Notes: a model not told the origin generated them from the sequence alone. 64,000 nucleotides of DNA from Kushneria avicenniae (GCF_900112585.1 NZ_FOLY01000003.1:372001-436000); one strand, 5' to 3'. Shown: positions 51,451 through 60,641, numbered from the stretch's first letter. Program-made: numbers and translations.

Positions 51451-52983
51451 TTAACGAGAAGCGCCATCAAGGCGCGTGTGCTCGGTAATCAGCTCGCGCT
51501 CGCGCGGGTCCCGCACGGCCTCGTGCACACGCTGCGACTCGCCCTGAATAACGCGCTCATGCAGCATCGGCACGGCGGCATCGGTCTGCAGAATGGCGGC
51601 CTCGGCGTCGATGATGGCCTGGCGACGCGCGGGCCCGGTGGGCAGGTCTGCCGCGCGGGAGAGCGCTTCATCCACCGCCGGGTCGCAGAGCTGGGCGATA
51701 TTGAAGGAGCCTTCGCAGGCAAAATCGCTGTACATGTAGGCGACCGGGTCGCCGGAGTCGAGCATGGTCGCCCGCGACAGGATAAAGGCGTCGAACTGAC
51801 CGGCGAGCATGTCGGATTCGATGTGAGCGTACTGGCGCACTTCCTGGTGGACGTCAAAGCCGGCCGCCTCGAGCTGCTGCTCCAGCAGCACCGCCACTTC
51901 CGGCAGCTCCGCCCGGTCGGTGAAGGTGCCCAGCGTGATACTGGCGCCGTTCGGGTCGGCGGCATCCGGGCGCCCCTCGATCGGTGAGCGCAGCCCGTCG
52001 GCCCAGGCCAGCGCCGGCCCCAGCAGGCCGTTCGCCTCATCGGCGCGCCCTTCATAGACCGTTCTGACAATCGCCGCCCGATCAAGCGCCTCGCGCGCTG
52101 CCGCACGCATGGCCGGGTCCTGGAAGGGGCCCTTTTCGGTATTGAGATAGAGCGTATTGGTGCGCGGCATTGGCACCTCATGCACCAGCTCCGGATCGAC
52201 CAGCGCCACCTGCGAGACCGGCACGGCCTCGACCACATCGGCGGTGCCGGTGCGCAGCGCCGCGGCACGCGCGGTGCCATCGGGCACATAGTCGGCATCG
52301 ATGCCGGCAAGCGCCGCGCGCTCGCCCCAGTAGTCGTCATAGCGATCAAGCGTCGCGCTCTGGGTACCGTTGATCTCCTTTAGAACGAACGGGCCGGTAC
52401 CGGCCTCGAGCGGATTGACCCGGCCATCGTCGCCGTAGGCCTTCGCCGCCATGATGGCCAGCTGCGGACTGGAGAGCCGGTTGGGCACCAGTGGGTCGGC
52501 GTGTTCGGTCTGCACCCGTACGGCATTGTCACCGTCGGCCTCGATGGTCATGTTGACGCCGTCGAGGATGCGCGGGCGCGGTACGGCACTGGTGGCCGCC
52601 GTCAGTGCCCTGACGACCTGCGAGGCGGTGAGCGGCGTACCGTCATGGAAGGTCACATCGTCGCGAATCTCGAAGCGCCAGGTACGATCGTCGACCTGCT
52701 CCCATTCGGTGGCGAGAAACGGCTGCGGATCACCATCATCATCAAGGCGAATCAGCGTCTCGGCGGTGCGCCAGCGCGAGAGCTTGAAGGCATCATCGGT
52801 GAGCGGGTTCAGCCCGGAGCGCGGCGGCTGCAGCATCGCCACGCGCACGCGGTCATTGCCGGCCTGCTCGCTGGTCGCTTCCTCGGTGGCGTCTTCCTGC
52901 TGACAGCCGGTGAGCACAGCCAGCGACAGCGCCATGGCGGGCAAATAAAAGGTGGACCGATAAAACGCGCGACGAAGGGTCAA
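51451..52983 (-). CDS. ABC importer substrate-binding lipoprotein (DppA/NikA family 5)
   Basis: The 510-residue protein is a family 5 solute-binding protein: LNPLTDDAFKLSRWRTAETL, FHDGTPLTASQVVRALTAAT and LSRATMLDSGDP are typical blocks. A lipobox LTGC follows a long n-region. The start is taken as TTG 52983 because AGGAG lies seven bases upstream; the frame is open to an ATG at 53031 that overlaps the preceding gene. Substrates of the family include peptides, nickel and metallophores. The Zur-like box upstream of the operon and nearby TonB receptors favour a metal or metallophore. Confidence 0.88.
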   Translation of the reverse strand: MTLRRAFYRSTFYLPAMALSLAVLTGCQQEDATEEATSEQAGNDRVRVAMLQPPRSGLNPLTDDAFKLSRWRTAETLIRLDDDGDPQPFLATEWEQVDDRTWRFEIRDDVTFHDGTPLTASQVVRALTAATSAVPRPRILDGVNMTIEADGDNAVRVQTEHADPLVPNRLSSPQLAIMAAKAYGDDGRVNPLEAGTGPFVLKEINGTQSATLDRYDDYWGERAALAGIDADYVPDGTARAAALRTGTADVVEAVPVSQVALVDPELVHEVPMPRTNTLYLNTEKGPFQDPAMRAAAREALDRAAIVRTVYEGRADEANGLLGPALAWADGLRSPIEGRPDAADPNGASITLGTFTDRAELPEVAVLLEQQLEAAGFDVHQEVRQYAHIESDMLAGQFDAFILSRATMLDSGDPVAYMYSDFACEGSFNIAQLCDPAVDEALSRAADLPTGPARRQAIIDAEAAILQTDAAVPMLHERVIQGESQRVHEAVRDPRERELITEHTRLDGASR

Positions 52984-53008
52984 GACGAATCTCCTGGGCA
53001 GTCGGGTA

Positions 53009-53863
53009 TCAAGCAACGGGATAAGAAGCATTGGCGGCAGGCGCCGGCATCATGATCGCCAGATCCGGATGCGCGGCACGTACCAGCGCCCGGGTGTGGT
53101 CATGCTCGGGCGCGCCAAACAGCGCCGCCGTGGGACGGTCTTCGATGATCGCGCCGTCATGCAAAATGAGCGTGCGCTCACAAAGGCGCGGCATGACGGA
53201 GAGATCATGCGAGATGATCAAAAAGGCCGTGTCATCAAGGCGACTCATGTCATTGAAAAGCTGCATGACCTTTGCCCGCACCGGCAGGTCCAGCCCGCTG
53301 AGCGGCTCATCGGCCAGCAACAGGCGCGGCCGCAGTGCCACGGCGCGGGCAATGGCAACGCGCTGGGCCTGGCCGCCGGACAGCGCTCCGGGGCGGTACC
53401 CCAGAAACTTTTGATCAAGACCCACCCGGTCCAGCGCCTCGTCGATGCGCCGACCGTGGTGGCCTTCAACACTCAGGCGCACCAGCGGCTCGCGGATCAG
53501 TTCGCGCACGCTCATGCGCGGATCGAGTGATGAGGCCGGGTCCTGAGGGATGTACTGCACCAGCCGACGATACCAGCGCAGCGCCCTTGTCGACGCCGGG
53601 CGCACGGGGCGACCCTGACAGGTGATCGACCCGGCATCGGCGCCGTTGAGCGCCAGCAGCAGGTTCAAAAGGGTCGTCTTGCCGGCGCCGGACACCCCGG
53701 CAAGCCCGATGCGCTCGCCGGGCTGAATCGACAGATGGATGTCGCGCAGGATCGTGCGCGGCTGCCGCGCACGCCAGAATGCCAGGCTCGGCTGGTAAAG
53801 ATGCTTGTAGAGGCCTTCGGCCCGCAGCAGCGGCTCGGCGTTCTCGGGGGTCAGGCCGGGCAC
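53009..53863 (-). CDS. dipeptide/nickel-type ABC ATPase, second subunit (DppF/NikE-like)
   Basis: Walker A GVSGAGKTTLLN, signature LSGGQAQRVAIARA, Walker B LLLADEPLSGLD and switch His (IISHDLSVM) are all intact in 284 residues. The start is GTG 53863, overlapping the stop of the other ATPase gene (53851) by 13 bases. A spacer of about 25 bases separates it from the binding-protein gene. It should form a heterodimer with the neighbouring ATPase to power the fused permease. Confidence 0.9.
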   Translation of the reverse strand: MPGLTPENAEPLLRAEGLYKHLYQPSLAFWRARQPRTILRDIHLSIQPGERIGLAGVSGAGKTTLLNLLLALNGADAGSITCQGRPVRPASTRALRWYRRLVQYIPQDPASSLDPRMSVRELIREPLVRLSVEGHHGRRIDEALDRVGLDQKFLGYRPGALSGGQAQRVAIARAVALRPRLLLADEPLSGLDLPVRAKVMQLFNDMSRLDDTAFLIISHDLSVMPRLCERTLILHDGAIIEDRPTAALFGAPEHDHTRALVRAAHPDLAIMMPAPAANASYPVA

Positions 53864-54687
53864 AGCTGGCCCTCGCGCGCATCAAAGCCCGGCGCCCAGG
53901 GCACCGCGCCGGCGGCACTGTCACGCAGCGCGTGCACCAGCTGACGGGTAAAGCGGTGCTGCGGATTCGCGATGATGTGGGTCAGCGTGTTGCTCTCGAC
54001 CAGCCGGCCCTCATCAATGATGACCGCGCGCTCACACAGCCGACAGGCGGCGCCGATATCGTGGGAGATGAACAGCAGCGCCGGGGTATCCGCCGTGCCG
54101 GTGCACTCGCGCAGCAGCGTCAGCACTTCTTCCTGAGTGAGCACGTCCAGCGCGGTAGTGGGCTCGTCGGCGACGATCAGCGCCGGCTTGCAGGCCAGCG
54201 CCAGCGCCATGCAGACACGCTGGCGCTGACCGCCGGAAAGCTCCGCCGGCGAGCGCTTCAATATCTCTTCGGGGTGTTGCATCTGCATGCCGCGCAGCAG
54301 GGTCACGGCAGCTTCTAGGGCCCCCTTGCGGGAGAGACCGTGAAAGCGCATGAAGGGTTCGCGCAGCTGCGCGCCGACGCTGACCAGTGGGTTGAGCGCC
54401 GAGTGCGTGTCCTGAAAGACCATGCCCGAGCGCGACGGCAGTGGCCGGCGGGTGGCGCGGATATCGGCCACTTCCACGCCGTTGATGGACACGCTGCCAT
54501 CGATCTGCACCGACTGCGGCGACAGCCCCAGAATGGCCCCGGCCGTCAGCGACTTGCCGGAGCCTGACGGCCCCAGCAGGCAGACCCGCTCGCCGGCGGC
54601 GACATGAAAGCAGAGATCGCTCACCACCGTCTGCCCGCCGGCACGAATGCACAGCTCGTTGACCCTCAGCACCGCATTCGCCGACAT
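53851..54687 (-). CDS. dipeptide/nickel-type ABC ATPase, first subunit (DppD/NikD-like)
   Basis: Walker A LGPSGSGKSLTAG, signature LSGGQRQRVCMALA, Walker B LIVADEPTTALD and switch His in LLFISHDIG are intact. The start is placed at ATG 54687 (MSANAVLRVNE); an ATG at 54723 is possible, but neither has a clear ribosome site. It is the first gene of the four-gene uptake operon. The Zur-like box lies 47-59 bases upstream of this start. Confidence 0.9.
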   Translation of the reverse strand: MSANAVLRVNELCIRAGGQTVVSDLCFHVAAGERVCLLGPSGSGKSLTAGAILGLSPQSVQIDGSVSINGVEVADIRATRRPLPSRSGMVFQDTHSALNPLVSVGAQLREPFMRFHGLSRKGALEAAVTLLRGMQMQHPEEILKRSPAELSGGQRQRVCMALALACKPALIVADEPTTALDVLTQEEVLTLLRECTGTADTPALLFISHDIGAACRLCERAVIIDEGRLVESNTLTHIIANPQHRFTRQLVHALRDSAAGAVPWAPGFDAREGQLCPA

Positions 54688-54733
54688 CTTCTGCACACGC
54701 TCCCGGTCATATGAATGGATCATTTTGTGGTAA

Positions 54734-54746
54734 GTTATATCATAAC
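54734..54746. promoter_or_regulatory. Zur-like box in front of the ABC operon
   Basis: GTTATATCATAAC matches the proteobacterial Zur core GTTATA-N-TATAAC at all but one position. It lies directly upstream of the ABC operon, where a repressor would act. A zinc-repressed importer is the simplest reading; confirmation needs a Zur motif scan of the genome. Confidence 0.5.
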
Positions 54747-54806
54747 AATCGTCAGTGTGTATTGTGCCTTCCTTAAGTGTCTTTGAGGAACTGCCGACAT
54801 GCCCGG

Positions 54807-55157
54807 ATGCGACAAAACGCAGCCCTGCAGACCGAATCTGTAACCGCTAATGTGTCAATTGTACTGGTTGACGGCATGTGGCCGCGGGGCGGGGCGAAAA
54901 AAGACGCTTATATCGACGAGTGGTATCGCGACATCGCCCCCTCGAAGGACCTGGTCGAATGGTTCAGCCGTGACCGTGACCGCTGGAATGACTTTTACGA
55001 AGCCTATCGCAAGGAGCTGCGCGAGCGGGATTCGACGCTGGCGCAGACGCTGCGCGAACACGCGCAGAACGAAGGGCTGACCCTGCTGTTTGCCGCCCGC
55101 GACGAGGAGTACAACAACGCCGTGGTGCTGAAGGATTTTCTGAAACGCACCCGCTAG
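54807..55157 (+). CDS. DUF488-family protein, N-terminally shortened or altered
   Basis: The core is clearly DUF488: VLVDGMWPRGGAKKDAYIDE, WYRDIAPSKDLVEWF, RWNDFYEAYRKEL and TLLFAARDEEYNNAVVLKDF. Full-length members begin about 15 residues earlier with an IKRVYDPP-like strand that is absent; instead the frame has an unrelated stretch (MRQNAALQTESVTANVSI). ATG 54807 and a GTG at 54777 are possible starts, neither with a good ribosome site. The function of the family is unknown. It may be a decaying copy. Confidence 0.65.
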   Translation: MRQNAALQTESVTANVSIVLVDGMWPRGGAKKDAYIDEWYRDIAPSKDLVEWFSRDRDRWNDFYEAYRKELRERDSTLAQTLREHAQNEGLTLLFAARDEEYNNAVVLKDFLKRTR

Positions 55158-55299
55158 AGGGGATAGCCGACCCGGTCCGGCGCTTCTACGCTGCACAAGC
55201 ACCTACAGGAGACAGGGCGCTGTCATGCCAATCGTTGTCCGGCTTGATGAAGGCAGGGACGGGCGCCAGGCGGTCGTTGTTCAAGCCGATCTGATCTCG

Positions 55300-55327
55300 T
55301 GCCTGACCCAGCGTCAGGCATTTTTTT
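55300..55327 (+). terminator. terminator after the DUF488 gene
   Basis: Arms TGCCTGA and TCAGGCA with a seven-base loop, followed by seven T bases, read on the plus strand. It lies 143 bases beyond the DUF488 stop, so a small untranslated or unrecognised transcript may precede it. Confidence 0.85.
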
Positions 55328-55348
55328 ACTGGAGCCCCGGCTGGCGAC

Positions 55349-56470
55349 TTATTTACCCGCCCGGGCCAAACCGGCCGTCAGCGCCAGGCCTGCAAAGAGG
55401 ATGACGGCGTACTGGGGTGAGAGCATCTCCATCAGTGCGCCGAAGACTGGTGCGCCGGCCGTCTGACCGATGGCGATGGTCAGAAAGCCGATCATCAGTC
55501 CGGTGGCCGGGCGCTGCGATAGCGCCTCGACGCCCCAGATCAGATAGACCCCGGTGAGCATGATATAGGCCAGGCCAAACAGCAGCCCGCCGCCCAGCGC
55601 CAGCGCAGGCGTGGTGCCGGTCATGCCGACCATGACGATACCGGCCGCCATCGTGGCGAGAAACGTTCGATGCACGCAATCCATGCCAAGGTGTTTTACC
55701 AGCGAACCGGCCATCGCCCCCACGATGCCTGTCCCACCGATGGCGATCCAGAGCAGTCCGGTGCCGGTACTGCCCCAGTCAAGACGCAGCGATACCAGCT
55801 GCCCACCGAAGGACCACAACGCCGTGCTGGCAGCGCCCATTAAAAAAGCAGCAACGATCAGATGTTTGAGCGCGCGATTGAACACGGGCAGGCCGCCTGC
55901 GGCCTGCCGGTCACGACCGGACGCCTTCGGCACGCAAAGCGCTGCAGCAATCGCCAGCGCCACGGCCGCCACAGCAAAACCTGCAAACGCCAGACGCCAC
56001 TGATCGCCCATCATCAGCGCCACGGGTCCAGACATCACCACACCGGCCCCGGTGCCGGCATTGATGACCGTATTGGTTGCACTTTGCCGCTCGGGGCGAA
56101 CCGCGGCCGCCACGGCCGCCGCCATCGGAGGCGAAGCCAGCCCCGTACTTGAGCCGGCCAACATGACGGCTGCAGCAAGCCAGGGCGCGGAGGGCGCGAT
56201 CGCCATACCGGCCATACCCACCGCGGCTACCAGCGCCGCCCCTACCGAAACAACGCGCGCGCTCAGCCGTTCGGTCAGCCAGGCCGACAGGGTGATGGCA
56301 AGGCAGTAGCCCAGAAAGGCACCGCCCGAAATCAGACCGCTGAGAGTGGAAGAGAGCGCAAGATCGGCATCGATCTGCGGCAAAAAGAGTCCGAAGGCGA
56401 AGCGGGCAAAGCCGTAACACACGCCAATCAGACCGAAGCCGGTCGCCCCCAGCGTCAGGGCAGGATTCAT
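55349..56470 (-). CDS. MFS transporter controlled by an adjacent TetR
   Basis: The 373-residue protein has about twelve membrane helices and MFS features (ATGFGLIGVCYGFARFAFG, ISGGAFLGYCLAI, YbfB/YjiJ-like GLASPPMAAAVAAAVRPERQ). It is a compact MFS of the YbfB type, with unknown substrate. Its start overlaps the TetR stop as ATGA (56467-56470). The pair resembles an efflux module. Position between a metal importer and a TonB receptor could mean metallophore export, but nothing in the sequence proves that. Confidence 0.82.
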   Translation of the reverse strand: MNPALTLGATGFGLIGVCYGFARFAFGLFLPQIDADLALSSTLSGLISGGAFLGYCLAITLSAWLTERLSARVVSVGAALVAAVGMAGMAIAPSAPWLAAAVMLAGSSTGLASPPMAAAVAAAVRPERQSATNTVINAGTGAGVVMSGPVALMMGDQWRLAFAGFAVAAVALAIAAALCVPKASGRDRQAAGGLPVFNRALKHLIVAAFLMGAASTALWSFGGQLVSLRLDWGSTGTGLLWIAIGGTGIVGAMAGSLVKHLGMDCVHRTFLATMAAGIVMVGMTGTTPALALGGGLLFGLAYIMLTGVYLIWGVEALSQRPATGLMIGFLTIAIGQTAGAPVFGALMEMLSPQYAVILFAGLALTAGLARAGK

Positions 56471-56991
56471 GAGCGCGCCCCCGCCATCAGGATGGCCGCC
56501 GACTGCCGGGCAGCGACCACCGCCTGCTCACCGCGATAGACCGCCGCGGCCGTGGCCCCCTCGAAGAGCACGATGATCTGCTCGACCAGCATCGGGTCCT
56601 CACGCCCGTTGTCGCGCTCGACCAGCACAGCAATACGCTCTGCGACCCGCGCCTTGTGGGCCAGTACCGCCTCGTTAATCTCCGGCGTGTCACCACCGGT
56701 CTCACCAAGGGCCCGCAGGAAGAGACAGCCGCGCCGGCCCTCGACCCGCACCCAGTCCTCCAGCGCCTTGAACAGCGCATCGATGCTTTCTACCTCCAGC
56801 CGCCGCGCAAAACGCTTGTCGCGTTCACCGAGCACCCGGGCGATCAGGGCATTCTTGCTGCCGGCATGCTTGTAGAGCGTGCGACTCGAGATGCCCGTGC
56901 CCTTTGTGAGCTTGTCCATGCCGGTGGCGGTGAAGCCGTGGCGGTCGAAGAGAGCTTCTGATGCGGTCACGAGCCTGTCCATGATGGTCAT
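56467..56991 (-). CDS. TetR-family repressor of the MFS gene
   Basis: An N-terminal TetR HTH (LVTASEALFDRHGFTATGMD, then GISSRTLYKHAGSKNALIAR) precedes a ligand domain of about 120 residues. ATG 56991 has GGGAGG upstream; an upstream in-frame start at 57018 is less likely. It forms a coupled operon with the MFS gene and has overlapping palindromic operators at 57028-57060. Confidence 0.87.
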   Translation of the reverse strand: MTIMDRLVTASEALFDRHGFTATGMDKLTKGTGISSRTLYKHAGSKNALIARVLGERDKRFARRLEVESIDALFKALEDWVRVEGRRGCLFLRALGETGGDTPEINEAVLAHKARVAERIAVLVERDNGREDPMLVEQIIVLFEGATAAAVYRGEQAVVAARQSAAILMAGARS

Positions 56992-57027
56992 GCTGACACC
57001 TCCCAAAAGTGAAACCACACCTTCAAA

Positions 57028-57060
57028 GTAAAACGATCATTTTACATCGTCAATGTAAAA
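57028..57060. promoter_or_regulatory. nested TetR operators
   Basis: GTAAAA-N6-TTTTAC (57028-57045) and TTTTACAT-N5-ATGTAAAA (57040-57060) are perfect inverted repeats that share the TTTTAC half-site. They lie 37-69 bases upstream of the TetR start, and far enough from the TonB receptor gene that only the TetR-MFS operon is a sure target. Confidence 0.75.
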
Positions 57061-57199
57061 CACGATTTATTGACGCGCCTTGATCCATTACAGGCTGGTC
57101 CGGGCATGGCGGATGCTAGACTCGGCGCCATACCAAACAACATAACGACAACACCACCACTGTCGGTTTCAGGAACACAACCGATTTCAAGGGAACAAC

Positions 57200-59254
57200 A
57201 TGACATCACGCAGAACACTGCTGCTGGCGCTGGCGGGCGCCATGACGGCGGGGAACGCCTACGGTGAGGAGGTCGAAACGGCTGATGCCGTAGAGACGAT
57301 GGTGGTCAGCGCGCCGCGGCTGGCCCGCGAGCTCTATGACACCCCGGCAGCCGTATCGACCGTCGAGCGCGAGAGCCTTCAGCGCGGCCAGCAGCGCGTG
57401 CGGCTGGATGAATCACTTGGCCAGGTGCCGGGCGTTTTTATCCAGAACCGCGACAACTTCGCCCAGGGCCAGCGCATCGCCATTCGCGGCTTCGGCGCCC
57501 GAGCGCCCTTTGGCGTGCGCGGCATTACCATCCTGATGGACGGCATCCCCTATACGCTGCCCGACGGACAGGCCCAGATCGATGCCATTGATCTCGACAG
57601 CGCCGAGAGCATCGAGGTCATTCGCGGTCCCGCCTCGGTGCTCTACGGCAATGCCGCCGGCGGGGTGATCTCGGTGACGACCGCCGACGGGCGCGATGAC
57701 CCGGGCACCCGGCTGCGTGTGGAAGGCGGCAGCGACGACTACAGGAAAGCCTCCCTGCAGACCGGCGGCGTCAATGGCGACTGGTCGCACCACGTCAGCC
57801 TGTCGGCGCTGAACCAGAACGGTTACCGCGACCACAGTTCGGTGGAGAAGTACCTGCTCAACGCCAAACTGCGTCGCGCGCTCGACGATGACCGGGCGCT
57901 GACCGCCATCGTCAATCTGCTCGACAACCCGCGCTCGGAAGACCCCGGCGGGCTGACCCGTGAGCAGGTCTCCCGGAAGCGCCATCAGGCCGGGCGCTTT
58001 ACCCGGGAATATGACACCGGCCAGAGCGTCGATCAGCAGGTGGTGGGCCTGCAGTACGAGGATCTCTCCGCCGGCCCCGGTGAGCTCTATGTGAAGGGGT
58101 TCTACACCTGGCGCAACTTCGAGCAGCAGCTGCCCTATCCGGGTGACAGTCTTCTGGGCTATGACCGCGACGTCTTCGGCGGTAGTGCCGAGTATCATCA
58201 AACGCTGAGCCTGGCCAACATGCCGCTGCGCTACGCGGTCGGTGTGGATGCCGCCCACCAGCGCGACGACCGCTGGCGGCGCAATGTCGCCTTCAGCGGC
58301 GAGGTGACCGACAAGAGCGAAGACGAGACCCAGACCGCCACCTCGACCGGCGTCTTTGTGCAGGGCGATCTCGATCTGACCGATCAATGGACCGCCTCGC
58401 TGGGCGTGCGCTACGACCGCATTCGGCTCAGGATCGACGATGACCTGACCACTGAAGGCGACAACAGCGGGAATCGGGAATTCAACGAGTGGAGCGGCTC
58501 GGCGGGGCTGAGCTATCGCTACCTGCCCGACCATCAGGCCTATGTGAACACCGCCACCTCATTCGAGACGCCGACCTTCTCGGAGTTTGCCAACCCCGCC
58601 GGCGGCGGCGGCTTCAATTCGAGCGTCGAACCGCAGAAAGCGTGGAACCGCGAGATCGGCCTGCGCGGCCACTTCAACAACGGCCTGAACTATGACGTGG
58701 CGCTGTTCTCGGTGCGGGTGCGCGACGAGCTGGTGCCCTACACCCTTGAGGGCGATGACGATCGCACCTTTTATCAGAACGCCGGCAACACTGACCGCGA
58801 CGGCCTGGAAGTCGCACTCGGCTGGCAGCTTGATGAGACCTGGCGCCTCGACAGCGCGCTGACGCTGGCCCACTACCGCTTTGACGATTTTGAAGCCAAC
58901 GGCGAGCGCTATGACAGCAACCGCATTCCCGGCCTGCCGGAACAGACCTGGGTCAACTGGCTGACCTGGGAAGGGCGCGACCAGCGCTTTGCCACGCTGG
59001 AGACGCAATACATCGGCGACATGGTGGCCGATAACGCCAACGACGTGGACGTCGACAGCTACTGGCTGATCAACCTGCGGGCGGGCGAGGGCTGGCAGCT
59101 CGGCGGCGATACGAGCCTCAATATCTACGCCGGCATTCGCAACCTGTTCGATCGCGAACACTTTGCCAATACCCGCATCAACGCCAGCAACGATCGCTAC
59201 TTCGAGCCGGCCCCGGGGCGAACCTTCTATGCCGGGCTGGAAGTCGGGTTTTAA
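57200..59254 (+). CDS. TonB-dependent outer-membrane receptor
   Basis: The 684-residue receptor has a signal peptide, a TonB-box-like ETMVVSAPR, a plug domain (residues 45-150: VPGVFIQNRDNFAQG, IEVIRGPASVLYGNAAGGVI) and a 22-strand barrel ending in the aromatic TFYAGLEVGF. It is FecA-like in the plug (IAIRGFGARAPFGVRGITIL). No extended N-terminal signalling domain is present. The cargo is unknown; the adjacent Zur-like-box ABC operon suggests a metallophore pathway, yet the two are on opposite strands. Confidence 0.9.
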   Translation: MTSRRTLLLALAGAMTAGNAYGEEVETADAVETMVVSAPRLARELYDTPAAVSTVERESLQRGQQRVRLDESLGQVPGVFIQNRDNFAQGQRIAIRGFGARAPFGVRGITILMDGIPYTLPDGQAQIDAIDLDSAESIEVIRGPASVLYGNAAGGVISVTTADGRDDPGTRLRVEGGSDDYRKASLQTGGVNGDWSHHVSLSALNQNGYRDHSSVEKYLLNAKLRRALDDDRALTAIVNLLDNPRSEDPGGLTREQVSRKRHQAGRFTREYDTGQSVDQQVVGLQYEDLSAGPGELYVKGFYTWRNFEQQLPYPGDSLLGYDRDVFGGSAEYHQTLSLANMPLRYAVGVDAAHQRDDRWRRNVAFSGEVTDKSEDETQTATSTGVFVQGDLDLTDQWTASLGVRYDRIRLRIDDDLTTEGDNSGNREFNEWSGSAGLSYRYLPDHQAYVNTATSFETPTFSEFANPAGGGGFNSSVEPQKAWNREIGLRGHFNNGLNYDVALFSVRVRDELVPYTLEGDDDRTFYQNAGNTDRDGLEVALGWQLDETWRLDSALTLAHYRFDDFEANGERYDSNRIPGLPEQTWVNWLTWEGRDQRFATLETQYIGDMVADNANDVDVDSYWLINLRAGEGWQLGGDTSLNIYAGIRNLFDREHFANTRINASNDRYFEPAPGRTFYAGLEVGF

Positions 59255-59329
59255 AAACAAGGAGAGGAGAGAGCCACGCTGGTGCGATATTGGCCAGCGC
59301 GGCAAGCCCTCAGCGCCGGAAACACTGTT

Positions 59330-59893
59330 ATGGAACAGCACAGCAAGGTTCAACATGCTCACGCTACTGACATTATCGAAACACTGCCTGTCAACGAACA
59401 CAGCGACGTCATCTTCGTGCTGGGGTCTGCGCACAGTCATGACGACATTGCCAGGGTCACTGCCGAGCGATTCAAGACCTTCGAAAGGGCGATCGTCATC
59501 AGTGGCTATTCAGATGAATCCAGCAACATAAAGTCGCTTATCGTGGCGCTGGGGGTACCTTCATCTCGAATCGAATGTGAGCACAAGGCAAGCAATACGC
59601 TGGAAAACTTTTTGTATTCAAAAGCGCTTCTGGATATGGCCTCACCCCGAAGGTCGATTGAAATTGTATGCAAGGATTACTCGGCACCAAGGGTATATTT
59701 AACCGCCTTGAAAACGCTTAAAGAATGGAAAATTGGCATCCATCCCTATCGATTAAACGCTGTCACCCCTACCATTTTTCTCCAAAAATTCATGGCAGAA
59801 ACTCATAAGATCGGGAAATACGCCAGCAAGGGGCATATTACAAGCCCCGATGCTATCGGGTTTAATCCGGACATTTTTATCGACAGGGCCTGA
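59330..59893 (+). CDS. DUF218 (YdcF/SanA-like) protein
   Basis: The 187-residue protein has the DUF218 core: DVIFVLGSAHSHDDIARVTA, RAIVISGYSDESSN, ALGVPSSRIECEHKASNTLE and SIEIVCKDYSAPR. No signal or membrane segment is seen, so it is likely cytoplasmic. DUF218 proteins include YdcF, SanA and ElyC, with roles in envelope and small-molecule metabolism. Here it lies 75 bases behind the TonB receptor on the same strand. ATG 59330 is preferred over 59282 because GGAAAC precedes it. The 3' half becomes AT-rich. Confidence 0.7.
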   Translation: MEQHSKVQHAHATDIIETLPVNEHSDVIFVLGSAHSHDDIARVTAERFKTFERAIVISGYSDESSNIKSLIVALGVPSSRIECEHKASNTLENFLYSKALLDMASPRRSIEIVCKDYSAPRVYLTALKTLKEWKIGIHPYRLNAVTPTIFLQKFMAETHKIGKYASKGHITSPDAIGFNPDIFIDRA

Positions 59894-59916
59894 CCAATGT
59901 TTCCATCGAAAGCACC

Positions 59917-60117
59917 ATGACATCTTCTGAATGCAGCGTTCAGAGCTACAGTGTGAGTAACAACTCACACTTCGGCGATCAGATGTCGACCCGCTTTGGC
60001 GATGATGATCAGGGCATGACGCTGGATACCAACATGCTCGGCGCGACCAGAGCCCCCTTTATCGTGCAGATTGAAAGCGACGAGCAGGGGCAGGCCATCA
60101 TTGATTATGATCGGTAA
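59917..60117 (+). CDS. small hypothetical protein
   Basis: A 66-residue frame (MTSSECSVQSYSVSNNSHFG, ending QAIIDYDR) lies 23 bases after the DUF218 gene on the same strand. It is hydrophilic and Asp/Ser-rich, with no family match I know and no clear ribosome site. It could be a real small gene or chance. Confidence 0.3.
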   Translation: MTSSECSVQSYSVSNNSHFGDQMSTRFGDDDQGMTLDTNMLGATRAPFIVQIESDEQGQAIIDYDR

Positions 60118-60641
60118 ATTTTATGAACTTCACACTGGGAAATTTCCTATTTTCAGAAAATTATCGCGAAAAAAATGAAGATATTTGCCAACAGCAGGAA
60201 CATATCAACGCTTGATAATATCGAGGTTGATCCATGTATTTTGCAGGCAGTGTCTGGTTAATATTTTTGTTGAGGGTATCAAAAATTTCTTAACACCCGA
60301 TTTCAAAAAAGAGATCAAATAGCCGCGTCACGCCCATTTTAAGTTTACAGACCCATAAAAACTTGCATTGTACATCCGCTATATCTTGAGCAGATTTGCC
60401 ATCAAAAAACTCATTAAAACCTAACGCATTAGCATCAAAGGCGATAGGTAGGCATCGTACATTGCTTAAGTAAGCAAAGTGGCGTACTGGACAGAAAAAA
60501 GGTGCGGCAGAGCCATTATCGGGTGATGCCACAAATCCTGACTCTCCATTTTCAATATTTTCTGGACTCTGTTATTTTAGAAAAAAATCAACCAAAACCA
60601 CATAAATAAATATGCCTAACACATATTCAGGAGATTAAAGA
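60118..60641. other. AT-rich intergenic region, no sure gene
   Basis: The region is much richer in A and T than the rest. An 80-residue frame on the minus strand (60532-60290, MASPDNGSAAPFFCPVRHFA) shows no family or ribosome site and cannot be supported. No RNA gene was recognised. Confidence 0.4.

Noticed and set aside
55225-55401. Small frame starting MPIVVRLDEGRDGRQAVVVQ
   Set aside because: The ribosome-like AGGAG is too far upstream, and the frame runs through the terminator hairpin and into the 3' end of the MFS gene.
57413-58534. Minus-strand frame of 373 codons opposite the TonB receptor
   Set aside because: Antisense shadow of a well-supported receptor gene.
60290-60532. 80-residue minus-strand frame in the AT-rich patch
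   Set aside because: No ribosome site, no family and no operon context; AT-rich DNA gives such frames by chance only rarely, but this one has no support beyond length.
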